Positions 1 through 9,300 of a stretch of 64,000 nt of DNA are shown here, piece after piece; the stretch's first letter is position 1; each line of letters begins with the position of its first letter. The notes beneath the pieces are model-generated. The model did not search any database and was not told the origin of the DNA. It saw only the letters and a program-made list of their open reading frames with translations. The stretch spans positions 522,460-586,459 of the forward strand of contig QFPW01000002.1 in the NCBI GenBank assembly GCA_003241785.1, in the 5' to 3' direction. A program made the position numbers and the translations under genes. This stretch comes from Rhodovulum sulfidophilum (lineage in GTDB: Bacteria > Pseudomonadota > Alphaproteobacteria > Rhodobacterales > Rhodobacteraceae).

Positions 1-1624
1 AGGTTCCACCCGCGATCATCACCGAGGAGAGGGCGGCGGCGGCGCCGCTCGGCGCGATCAGGACCGCGCCCCGCGAATGCGCCCGCGCGATCGCGCGCAG
101 GACGCCGCTCTCCTCGCCCCGATGCAGCATGGTTTCGACGAGCCGGATCTGGTTGCCGCCGCAGAGAAGGATCGCGTCGAGTTCGGCGATCCGGTTCAGT
201 TGATCGGGATCGGCCGAGACATACTCGACCGTGTCGATCGTCACACCGAGATCAACGCCGCGGAGGCCGTTGCGCTCGAGCATGCGGACATGTTCGGCGG
301 CGGTGCGCGCCGGCTCCGCCGAGGCGGCGGCGATCACGCCGATCTCTCCCGCCCCCATCAGGTCGCGGATCGATCCGAGCATTCCGGTGGCATCGGAGCT
401 GAGCGGCGAGGATCCCAGCAGAACCATCGGCGCGGCCGGATTGACCGGCGCCCCGAAGCTCCACCCTCGGCGACCCGCCCGATCGGCCACGCGGGTCGCG
501 CTCAGCTGCTCGCGCAACAACCTGGCGCGAAAGTTCAACGCGGTCATGCGGAGCCCGGTCTCAGGCGTCGCGATCATCCCGAGCGAGATCCGCCGCGCCC
601 TTTCCAGCGCCACGGTGGCATTGACGCCGGTCTTCACGTCCAGCGCCTCGCCCTGGTCCTCGGTATAGACCTCCGGATCGCCGAGAACGAGCCGCGCCAT
701 CAAGTCGTAAAGCGCGTAGGCGCCGAACACATTGCGCCGCGAATTCGCCGGCGCGCGATACGCGACCTCGCGCTTGCGCACCCGCCGCTTCGCCGCGCCC
801 GGATAGGCGCGCAGCCGCGTCAGGTCGATCCAGTCGCCGTCATCGACATAGGAGAGCCGGAACTCCCGCTCACCCTCGTCTTCGGCGTGATCGGCATAGT
901 CGACAAGCATCACGCCGTACTCGCCGCAGACCCGCGCCACGTCACCTTCGACCAGTAGCGCGGTGTTCTCGTCGACGCCGAAACCGCCGCGCACCCCAGC
1001 CTGCTCCATGCCGACGATCAGCCGGCCGAGTCGCCCGCGCTTGATGAAGTGCTGGTCCACCATCCCGTATTCGAAGAAGCCAAGCCCTTGGCCCATCAGC
1101 AGCCCGGGCGCCGAGGGATCCGTGGTAATTCCGTGCACCACCGATTCGAGCGAGGTGCCGCCGAGGATCATCGGTCCGGACATCATCGCGGCGCCCGCGC
1201 TCGACCCGGCGATCAACCCGCCGGCCGTGTGCGCGGCGCGGATGGCCGCCAGCACCGGCGTCTCGGCGCCCTTCTGGATCAGCGCGTCGACGATCTTCGA
1301 CTGGTCGCCACCGGTGAAATAGACCGAACGATAGTCACCGATCATCGCGACGTTGCGCGGGTCGAACGCCGCGCGCGCCGCGTTGCCGGCATGCAGGTCG
1401 CAGACCTCCGCCTCGAACCCGTGGCCACGGAAAGCGGCGACCGTCTCCTTGCCGACCTCGCGCGGCTCGCCCGAGGCGGTCGGGAACACGAGAATCCGGC
1501 CCCCGGACAGGCGGTGCATCTCACCATAGATCGCGACGTTGTCGTCCTCCAGCCGCCCGCCGATGACGGCGAGCCGCTTGCCACCGGCGGCTGCCCGCTC
1601 GGCGAGCATGGACCAGGGGGCCAT
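1..1624 (-). CDS. cphB: Cyanophycinase with a second cyanophycinase-like domain (3' end outside window)
   Basis: Serine peptidase (S51 family) that cleaves cyanophycin to beta-Asp-Arg dipeptides. The first 541 codons are visible and the frame is open at the window edge. Residues about 15-300 form a standard cyanophycinase domain: FTGGDQ near 103-108, the nucleophile elbow GSSAGA with Ser142, and DQHF followed by spaced Arg residues near 191-201. From about residue 398 the same fold appears to start again: CGGNQ near 488-492 matches GGDQ, and LIAPSGAAAA near 522-531 matches LIAGSSAGAA. In the repeat the catalytic Ser is aligned with Gly527, so the second domain looks inactive. The ATG at 1624 lies 17 bp behind the cphA stop with GGAAAA upstream, so the pair is probably co-transcribed. 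Family certain; the role of the second domain is inference. Confidence 0.9.
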   Translation of the reverse strand, partial: MAPWSMLAERAAAGGKRLAVIGGRLEDDNVAIYGEMHRLSGGRILVFPTASGEPREVGKETVAAFRGHGFEAEVCDLHAGNAARAAFDPRNVAMIGDYRSVYFTGGDQSKIVDALIQKGAETPVLAAIRAAHTAGGLIAGSSAGAAMMSGPMILGGTSLESVVHGITTDPSAPGLLMGQGLGFFEYGMVDQHFIKRGRLGRLIVGMEQAGVRGGFGVDENTALLVEGDVARVCGEYGVMLVDYADHAEDEGEREFRLSYVDDGDWIDLTRLRAYPGAAKRRVRKREVAYRAPANSRRNVFGAYALYDLMARLVLGDPEVYTEDQGEALDVKTGVNATVALERARRISLGMIATPETGLRMTALNFRARLLREQLSATRVADRAGRRGWSFGAPVNPAAPMVLLGSSPLSSDATGMLGSIRDLMGAGEIGVIAAASAEPARTAAEHVRMLERNGLRGVDLGVTIDTVEYVSADPDQLNRIAELDAILLCGGNQIRLVETMLHRGEESGVLRAIARAHSRGAVLIAPSGAAAALSSVMIAGGT

Positions 1625-1641
1625 GCGCTTTTTCCGATCAG

Positions 1642-4380
1642 TCAATTGGGAACGATACGCACGCCGCGCTCGTCGCTCAGGATGCGATAACCGTCGGGCA
1701 CGTCAAATCCGGACGCCGCCACCAACGCCTCGGGCGGCACCGGCGTCGCCTTCTCGACCGGGCTGAAGTAGATGATCTGTTTCCAGGACCGGGTAATCCC
1801 GTCGCAGAAGATGAGCACGAGGTCCTGCGGCCGCGCCATGGCAAGCGCGGCGTTGACCGAGTCCTCCTCCTTCAGGACGATCTGGATCGCCTCGGGCGAT
1901 ACGCCGAGTTCGATCAGCGTGTCGCGGATCATCTCCGGCACATCCTCCGGCGCCCGTCCGCGCGGGTTGTCGTCCGAGTGGCAGATGTAATGGTCGAAAT
2001 GGCCGGCCACCTTCGCCGCGATCGCGCGCACATCCTCGTCGCGCCGGTCACCCGGACAGGTGACGCAGACGATGCGCTTGCCGAGCGGCTGCAGTCGCTC
2101 GACAAGGTCGACCATCGCGCCGACCGCCGCCTCGTTGTGGCCATAATCCAGGATCACCCGGAAGCCGTGCTCGTCATAGACGTTCATCCGGCCCGGGCTC
2201 TGGTAGAATGTATTGTCGAACGTCCTGAGCCCATTGCGGACCTGATCGAGCGTCAGGCCGAGCGCATGCGCCATGGCCGCCGTGAACATCGCGTTCTCGA
2301 CGTTGTGCATCGCCTTGCCTTCGAGCGTCGCGGGAATGAGATGCGTCCAGATCAGCGGTATCTGCGCGCCGTTGGTGTAGATCACGATCTGGTCGCCGTT
2401 CAGCCCCTGCTCCAGCACAACCGCCGGCTGCCCGAGCCGGATGTGCTCGCGCACCAGCGGATGCTCGGGATTGCGCGTGACGTAGCAGATCTCCTTGGCG
2501 TTGGTGAAGGCCGCCATCTTCAGCGTCTGCTCGTCATCGGCGTTCAACACCGCGCAGTTCTTCGCGACTTCGACCACCAGCCGCTTCACCTCGGCGAGTT
2601 CCTCGACCGTGTCGACCCCCCCGAGCCCGAGATGGTCCGAGGTGACGTTCAACACCGCGCCCACGTCGCAGTAGCGATAGCCGAGGCCCGCGCGCACGAT
2701 GCCACCGCGCGCGGTCTCGAGCACCGCCATGTCGACCGACGGGTCGCGCAGGACCATCGAGGCGGCTACCGGCCCGGTCATGTCCCCCCGCACCGTGACG
2801 TTGCCGTCGATGTAGACCGCGTCGGTCGAGGTCTGCCCGACCACGTGGCCCGCCATCTTCAGCACATGGGCCAGCATGCGCGCGGTCGTGGTCTTGCCGT
2901 TGGTCCCGGTGAGCGCCGCGATCGGGATCCGGCTCGGTGTCCCGGCCGGGAACAGCATCTCCATCACCTTGCCGCCCACGTCGCGGCTTTTGCCTTCCGA
3001 GGGGGCGATGTGCATCCGCATCCCCGGGCCCGCGTTGATCTCGCAGATCGCGCCGCCGGTCTCGCGGAAGCTCTTGGTGATATCGGTCGTCAGAAAATCG
3101 ACGCCGCCGATGTCGAGGCCGACCGCCTTGATGGCCCGTTCCGCCATCAGCTTGTTGTCGGGGTGGATCACGTCGGTCACGTCGATCGCCGTGCCGCCGG
3201 TCGAGATGTTGGCGGTCTTGCGCAGGTAGACGACCTCACCCTCGGACGCCACCGTCTCGTGCGTGTAACCCTTGGTCTTCAGCAGTACGTCCGCCGCGTC
3301 GTCGAGTTCCAGCCGGGTCAACATGTTCTCGTGCCCGACACCGCGGCGCGGGTCCTGATTCACGATCTCTACCAGTTCGGCGATGGTCTTCGACCCGTCG
3401 CCGACCACATGCCCAGGCATGCGCCGCGCCGCGGCGACGAGTTCCCCGTTCACCACGAAAAGCCGGTGGTCGTCGCCGAGGATCATGCTTTCGACCACGA
3501 CACCCGAGCCTTCGTTCGCGGCGCGCTCGAAGGCCTCCGCCACCTCTTCCTCGGTGGTGAGGTTGACCGCGACTCCCCGGCCGTGGTTGCCGTCAACCGG
3601 CTTCACGACCACCGGATAACCGATGTCGAGCGCGGCCTCGACCGCGTCATCGGCGTCGCGCACGAAGACCTGCTTCGGCACCGGCAGGCCGAGATCGGAG
3701 AGCAGCTTGGCGCACAGTTCCTTGTCCGAAGCGATCTCCACGGCGATATGCGAGGTCTGGCTGGTCAGCGCGGCCTCGATCCGCTTCGAATACTTGCCTT
3801 GGCCGACCTGGATCATGCTCGCCTCGTTGAGGCGGACCCAAGGGATGTCCCGCGCCTCCGCCGCGTGAACGAGCGCCAGAGCCGATGGCCCGAGCGCGCG
3901 GCGGCTGGCATAAGAAACGAAGCTCTCGATCTCGTCGGTGATACTCGACTCGTCGGCGTCCTCCTCGGGGGCGATCAGGTCGAGAATGATCTCCCGCGCG
4001 ACTTCGCCCGCTTCCAGCCCGACTTCGCGGGACTCGTAACCGTAGAGCACCTCGACCAGCTCCGGGTCGCTCGAGGGCCGCGTGAAGGCGCCGTCCGACG
4101 GCGCGCCGGCGCGGATCTGCAGCGCCAGAGCGACATGGGCGAGCAGTTCACCGAGATAGCAGTCCGCCGCTTCCCGCAAGCGCGGCAGCAACGGCTCGCC
4201 CGTCTCCGTCAGCGCGATCGAAAGGGTCGGAAACTCGCGAAGCAGCGGCGGAAGCAACGCATCGGCGTAGTCGCGTACCGGCGTCTCGGCGCGTCTGTGC
4301 AGGTCCAGCGTCAGCCGGATCATCGGCTGGCGCGAGTAGACATTGGGCCCGACGTAAACCGAGGACGAGACGATTTCCAT
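1642..4380 (-). CDS. cphA: Cyanophycin synthetase
   Basis: ATP-dependent, non-ribosomal synthesis of the nitrogen-storage polymer multi-L-arginyl-poly-L-aspartate in the cytoplasm. The protein is 912 residues, the usual size. Domains in order: an N-terminal domain (about 1-160), an ATP-grasp domain (about 220-475, with VVVKPVDGNHGRGV and EINAGPGMRMH), and a Mur-ligase-like domain with the P-loop GTNGKTTTA at about 492-500 and a C-terminal ligase part. The start is the ATG that opens MEIVSSSVYVGPNVY, the family's typical beginning; the frame stays open 200 codons further upstream but that stretch has no CphA character. Immediately followed by cyanophycinase on the same strand, and divergent from an M14-type hydrolase, so this is a compact synthesis/degradation locus. 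Confidence 0.97.
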   Translation of the reverse strand: MEIVSSSVYVGPNVYSRQPMIRLTLDLHRRAETPVRDYADALLPPLLREFPTLSIALTETGEPLLPRLREAADCYLGELLAHVALALQIRAGAPSDGAFTRPSSDPELVEVLYGYESREVGLEAGEVAREIILDLIAPEEDADESSITDEIESFVSYASRRALGPSALALVHAAEARDIPWVRLNEASMIQVGQGKYSKRIEAALTSQTSHIAVEIASDKELCAKLLSDLGLPVPKQVFVRDADDAVEAALDIGYPVVVKPVDGNHGRGVAVNLTTEEEVAEAFERAANEGSGVVVESMILGDDHRLFVVNGELVAAARRMPGHVVGDGSKTIAELVEIVNQDPRRGVGHENMLTRLELDDAADVLLKTKGYTHETVASEGEVVYLRKTANISTGGTAIDVTDVIHPDNKLMAERAIKAVGLDIGGVDFLTTDITKSFRETGGAICEINAGPGMRMHIAPSEGKSRDVGGKVMEMLFPAGTPSRIPIAALTGTNGKTTTARMLAHVLKMAGHVVGQTSTDAVYIDGNVTVRGDMTGPVAASMVLRDPSVDMAVLETARGGIVRAGLGYRYCDVGAVLNVTSDHLGLGGVDTVEELAEVKRLVVEVAKNCAVLNADDEQTLKMAAFTNAKEICYVTRNPEHPLVREHIRLGQPAVVLEQGLNGDQIVIYTNGAQIPLIWTHLIPATLEGKAMHNVENAMFTAAMAHALGLTLDQVRNGLRTFDNTFYQSPGRMNVYDEHGFRVILDYGHNEAAVGAMVDLVERLQPLGKRIVCVTCPGDRRDEDVRAIAAKVAGHFDHYICHSDDNPRGRAPEDVPEMIRDTLIELGVSPEAIQIVLKEEDSVNAALAMARPQDLVLIFCDGITRSWKQIIYFSPVEKATPVPPEALVAASGFDVPDGYRILSDERGVRIVPN

Positions 4381-4401
4381 TGCTGCTCCTGTTAACCGCG
4401 C

Positions 4402-4413
4402 ACCACCAGTGGT
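4402..4413. promoter_or_regulatory. Candidate operator in the cphA / M14-hydrolase divergent promoter region
   Basis: The 99 bp between the two divergent starts contains a perfect inverted repeat, ACCAC and GTGGT separated by CA. A second, weaker repeat, CGTTC and GAACG with six bases between, lies at 4427-4442. Either could bind a local regulator; no regulator gene is adjacent and no clear -35/-10 pair could be fixed. Inference only. Confidence 0.3.
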
Positions 4414-4479
4414 AATCCGAGGCAGCCGTTCGGAAAAGAACGAAATTCCGCGCGCGAAGCCGAGAGGGAGAGGCTGGAC

Positions 4480-5643
4480 ATGGATAGCGGCAACTCGGGG
4501 ACGGAAAAGATCGCTTCGCCCGGCCGACGAGAGACGATCCGCCTGCCATCGATCGCACCCGGCACGCGGCGCGAGCTGACCCTCTTGCGCTTCGGGACGC
4601 CAAGTGCTCGGCCTAAGGCCTATTTGCAGGCGGGCCTTCACGCGGATGAGTTGCCCGGCATGCTCATCTTGTCGCTTCTCGCCGAGATGCTTGCCACGGC
4701 GGAGGCGAAGGGCGACATTCTGGGCGAAATCGTGCTCGTGCCGGTGGCCAACCCGATCGGGCTCGCGCAACACCGAACGGGATTCCTGCTCGGCCGGTAC
4801 GAGAACAATACCGCCGGAAACTTTAATCGCGACTATCTCGACCTCGCCGCGTTGATCAGCCCCGCGCTCGAGGGAAAGCTCGGTCCCGATCCGGAAGCGA
4901 ACGTCGAGCTGATCCGGACCGCGATGGCCGACGTGCTCGCGGCGCAGTCTCCGCTGACCGAAGTCGGGGCGCTTCGGCATGCCCTGCTCACGCTCTCACA
5001 CGACGCCGACTTCATGCTCGACCTTCACGCCGACAACGAGGCGGAGGTCCATCTCTACACGGGCACCCCCCTCTGGCCCGCGGCGTCCGACCTCGCCGCC
5101 GAGATCGGCGCGCGGGCGGTGCTGCTGGCGGAACTCTCCGGCGGCAACCCTTTCGACGAGGCCGTCGGCGGGCCGTGGTGGATTCTCGCGCGCGAGAATC
5201 CCGAGGCGCCGATCCCTCCCGCGTGCCTGTCGGCGACGCTCGAGATGCGGTCGAACAACGACGTCGACGCGGAACTCGCCCGGAGCGACGCGCTCGCGCT
5301 GTTCCGCTTCCTGACGCGCCGAGGCCTGTTGAGGGGCAGCCCCGACGCGCCGCCGCCCCCGCTTTGCGAGGCCACGCCGCTCGAGGCGATGCAGCAGGTG
5401 ACGGCGCCCACCGCCGGAATCGTCGTCTACAAGGCGGCGCTCGGGGCCCATGTCGCCGAAGGAGACCTGATCGCGGAGATCGTCGACCCACTGGGGGCGC
5501 CTCCCGTCGCCGTCAGGGCTCACACGGGCGGCGTGCTTTTCGCACGCCACGAGCAGCCCTACGCCTGGAGTGGCAAAATCATCGGGAAAATCGCCGGCAC
5601 TGAAGCCCTTCCGGAGCGAACGGGCAAGTTGCTCCCGAGTTGA
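4480..5643 (+). CDS. Succinylglutamate desuccinylase/aspartoacylase (M14) family zinc hydrolase
   Basis: A 387-residue member of the AstE/AspA branch of the M14 zinc carboxypeptidase clan. The zinc ligands are visible as GLHADE (H..E, about residues 52-57) and DLHAD (about 181-185), and the ENNTAGNFNRDY stretch with substrate-binding Asn/Arg follows the first motif. The C-terminal part (from about 305) has a small beta-barrel look (TAPTAGIV, GDLIAEIVDPLG), as in other family members. The ATG at 4480 has GGGAGAGG just upstream. The enzyme class removes acyl or aspartyl groups from amino acids. Its position back to back with cphA suggests a role in hydrolysing cyanophycin-derived beta-aspartyl dipeptides or a related amide; this is inferred from context and not from sequence. 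Confidence 0.85.
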   Translation: MDSGNSGTEKIASPGRRETIRLPSIAPGTRRELTLLRFGTPSARPKAYLQAGLHADELPGMLILSLLAEMLATAEAKGDILGEIVLVPVANPIGLAQHRTGFLLGRYENNTAGNFNRDYLDLAALISPALEGKLGPDPEANVELIRTAMADVLAAQSPLTEVGALRHALLTLSHDADFMLDLHADNEAEVHLYTGTPLWPAASDLAAEIGARAVLLAELSGGNPFDEAVGGPWWILARENPEAPIPPACLSATLEMRSNNDVDAELARSDALALFRFLTRRGLLRGSPDAPPPPLCEATPLEAMQQVTAPTAGIVVYKAALGAHVAEGDLIAEIVDPLGAPPVAVRAHTGGVLFARHEQPYAWSGKIIGKIAGTEALPERTGKLLPS

Positions 5644-5671
5644 GCGCATCCGAGGCGCCACTTCCGCGCTG

Positions 5672-6382
5672 CTAGCGCGGCGGCCTCAGCCGCAAGACAT
5701 GGACCGCGATCCTCAAGCGCCCGGAGGCGAACACGCCACCCTCGGCGCCGACCGTGAGCGGCGTGTCCGCGTAATAGGCTGTCGGAGCCCCGCTCAACCC
5801 GAGCAGATAGGATCCCGCGCCGGTTCCAAGGCCGGTGCCGAACCGGCCTTCGGCGCCTGGGACGCCGATCCTCCATCCGGAAACGCCCGTGCCCGTGATC
5901 GCCTCGAGAACCCGGCCGGAGACGCCCAGGACCTGCGAATTGGCGGGGATCGCGCCCGCGATCGTGTGGGCCGCCCCGGGTGTGATAGCATACTCGAATT
6001 CCGAGATCTCCGCGATCGTGCATGCCCCATGCGCTGACATCGCCGCCGCGCCCGAAACCCATTCCGTGCCGTCGAAGACGACCGACGTCGCCTCGTTCAC
6101 GTTCCAGGCGCGCCACCCGGAAGCGGGTTCGAGGAACAGCCAGCCTCCGTTGCTGCGGAACGCGATCTGGCTGCTCCTGCCCGCCCAGTCTCCGATCGCC
6201 CCGCTCGCGACGACGTAGCACGCGCCATCGTCGGCCTCGGCCGGCGGCACTGCGCCCGCTGTGTCGAGCACACGGAGCTGGGTCACGGCGTCCAGACGCG
6301 AGAGCGCGTCGTTGACGGTCACATGCTTCTGGGCCTGCGAGGGCGCGATCAGCGGCAGACCGAGGTTCGCTGTCTTAGCCAT
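5672..6382 (-). CDS. DUF2793 phage/GTA-associated protein
   Basis: A 236-residue protein with the DUF2793 beginning (KTANLGLPLIAPSQAQKHVTVNDAL) and repeated Trp/aromatic beta-strand patterns, the kind of protein found at the distal end of phage tail and GTA clusters in Rhodobacterales. Its ATG overlaps the stop of g15 by eight bases (ATGGCTAA), so it is the last gene of the GTA operon. The C-terminal half (from about residue 125) is Gly/Thr-rich and may be a receptor-facing or fibre-like domain, but I cannot assign a function. Convergent with the M14 hydrolase, with 28 bp between stops. Confidence 0.85.
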   Translation of the reverse strand: MAKTANLGLPLIAPSQAQKHVTVNDALSRLDAVTQLRVLDTAGAVPPAEADDGACYVVASGAIGDWAGRSSQIAFRSNGGWLFLEPASGWRAWNVNEATSVVFDGTEWVSGAAAMSAHGACTIAEISEFEYAITPGAAHTIAGAIPANSQVLGVSGRVLEAITGTGVSGWRIGVPGAEGRFGTGLGTGAGSYLLGLSGAPTAYYADTPLTVGAEGGVFASGRLRIAVHVLRLRPPR

Positions 6383-9300
6383 TGAATGTGATCCTCGTGT
6401 AGGGGCCGGGGCCGAACTGTTCGGAGATCTGCGCCACGGCGAAGGTAATCGCCCCCTCCGCGCCATCGAGATCCTGATCCTCCGAGGCATAGGTCGCCGC
6501 GGCCGAGGGAACCGTGAACTCCCGCAATAGCTGGCCGCCTCCGAGGATTCGTACGCTGTAGGCCTCCGTGCCTTCGCCCAAAGGCACATCGGCGCCCTGC
6601 CAGCTATCGCCGTCGAGACGGGTCCGCCTGATCCAGCGGAGCACGATCGCCCCGTCTTCCCGGCGTCGCGCTTCGAGATGCGCGGGCGCGTATGGCCGCA
6701 GACCCGCGGCGTTGAACGTCTCGGCGGAGTGCCGGTAGCTGGCGTGGTCGTAGGCCCTGGACGCGGGTCCGTAGCGGTAGTGACGCTCCAGGCCACGCGC
6801 GCTGAGCGGCAAGTCCAGCTGCGCCACGGCCGAGTCGATGAGGATGAAGTCGCTCCCGATCGGCCAGACGGCTGGCAGCACTCCATCCGTGCCGGCCTGC
6901 CCGCGAAGAAGGTTGCCTATCCGGTAGATCCCGTCGACCAGCTCCGCCTTCTCGAACTGCAGGATCTCCCAGTCGGCGTCGCCGAACCGGACCGCGGCCA
7001 CGTTGGCGCCGCCCAGTACCTCGGAGGCTCGCCGGGACTGGAGGACACCCCGGCGAAGGCGAATCTCCAACGTCGCCGGCATCCACAATCCCGGTTCGGC
7101 CCTGGGCAGCGCCGTCAAAGTCTCGCCCAGGACCGCGCGTCGCTTCAGGGTCGTGTTCAGCCTGTAGCCGCGATCCTCGGGCGCCGAATAGATCGCGGCG
7201 CCGCCGGCGAAGTCTCCGCCGACGAAGGCTACGTATGGAGCATGCGGAACCTCCTCGCCGGTCAGCAGGGGCAGGTCCAGGAACTCCACGTGGATGGGTA
7301 GAGGGATCGCCGGGCCCCGGACGGATCGCCCGACATCCGCGCAGCGGAAGCTCTCGTAAACTCCTCGTTCCACGCGCACGCCGCCGATCGCGCGGGAGCC
7401 AAGCGCCTCCACCTTGTCGACGCGGTAGAACTCACCGCCATCGTCGAGGCGGAGCACGTCTCCCGAGGAAAGCGCGAGCGCCGAAGGTGGCAGGGTGAAT
7501 TCGATCCCGTCGCGCGCGATCGTACTCTCCGCCAGCCAACGTTCCGCCACGGCGCGCGCTTGGGATTCTCGGAGCACGACCGCGGTGCTCGACTGCGCGG
7601 TCTCCCCCAAGCCGTCGATGGCAGCCTCGACGGCGCCCGCCTGATAATCGGAGTCGGCTCTGATAAAGCTGAGTCCCACCCTGCTCGCCGTCTCCGCGAG
7701 CGGCGCGCGGGTTCGGGAAATGAAGGTCCCCGCCGGATCATCGACGAGACGCTCGGTCTCGATTATGGTCGCGCGGCGACCGTCGCGCGAGGCGAAAACC
7801 AGATCGCCGGCCTCTGCATACCCGTCAAATCCATGGACCAGCATCAACGGCTGCAGGCTCTGGCGGGCGGACTCGACGGCGTCGACCGAATATCCTGTCA
7901 GCGCGCCATGAAGCCCGCTCAGCCCGAGCCGCTCCGATGCCGGCCCAACCAGATCCGCGACCACCTCCGCCACCGAGAGAACCGCCGCGCGTCCATTCAG
8001 CCAGTGGCCCAAGGCGTAGTTTTCGCCGTCGGACCATGTCTCGAGCCGGTCGGGGAAGTCCGGCCAGGGCCGCGCGTCCCAGGCCCAGACATGCGCTCGC
8101 GATAGATCAACCATCCGACCGGGATAGAGCGCCGCCTCGGGATTGTTGCCGGCGTCTTCCCAGAAGGTGAACATGGCCTGGAGATAGCGCTGCTGGATCA
8201 GGTCGTCCCGGGCGCCCGACGAATGATACGGCAGGAAGCTCTCCGAGGATTTCGGATCGAAGAACACGTTCGGCTGGTTCGTGCCCTTGTCCACCGCGGG
8301 ACACCCGAGCTCGGTGAACCAGATCGGCTTCGATCCCGGGATCCATTCCGTGGCAACCGACGCCCGGACACCCCCGGGGCGGTCGTGGTGCGGCTGCGAC
8401 CACCAGGACCGGATGTCCTTGTAGCGGAACAGCCAATCCTCTCCCCAGGCACCGTCGCGGATCGCGCTGCGGTCCTGACGCGCGCGCGCGGCCTGATCCG
8501 CGTAGTACCAGTCGAAACCCTCCCCGCCCGCGACGTTCCCGGTGAGGTAGCCAAGATCGTAGATCGTCCCGTTCGCCGCGTCCGCGTGGTCCTCCTCGGA
8601 CCGCCAGTCCGAGAGCGGCATGTAATTGTCGATTCCTACGAAATCGATGTTCGCGTCTGCCCAGAGGGGGTCGAGATGGAACAGGACGTCGTTCGATCCG
8701 TCGCCCGGATGATGACCGAAATACTCCGACCAGTCGGCCGCGTAGCCGATCTTGGTTTCCGGGCCGAGAATCCCCCGGACGTCCGCTGCCAGGGCGCGCA
8801 GGGCCTGGACAGCGGGATAGGCGTCGCCCTCGGAGCGGATCTGCGTCAGGCCGCGCATTTCCGACCCGACACAGAACGCGTCGACGCCCCCCGCCAGCGC
8901 GCAAAGATGCGCGTAGTGAAGAATGAACCGGCGATAGGACCACTCATCCGGCCCCACGTAGATCACCGTGGAGCCATCCTGAGAGAAGTCGCTGGCTTGC
9001 GCCTCCCCGAAGAACGCCGCGACCTCGGAGGCGGCGGCGCTCGTCCGATCCGGGGATCCAGGCCGGCCGGCGGCGGACGAAGTCGTGATACGACCCCGCC
9101 ACGGAACCACGGGCTGGTCCGGCGCGTCGCTCCAGGGATCGGGCAGCCCATTGCCCGCGACGATGTCCATCATGATGAACGGATAGAACATCACGGCCTT
9201 GCCGAGTTCCCGGAGATGCCGGATCGCCTGGATCACCGAGGCATCGGCGGGTGTTCCGCCGAAGAGAGGCCTGCCATCAACCCAGTTCACAACCCGCGCG

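Noticed and set aside
1978..4395. Long plus-strand reading frame opposite cphA
   Set aside because: Composition is His/Arg/Asp-rich with no recognisable domain; it mirrors cphA codons. The same applies to the other long opposite-strand frames, for example opposite mltG-fabF, purF, the prp block, metE and nrdA.
4428..4441. GTTC-N6-GAAC as a LexA box before the M14 gene
   Set aside because: The alphaproteobacterial LexA site is a direct repeat with seven bases between; this is an inverted repeat with six.
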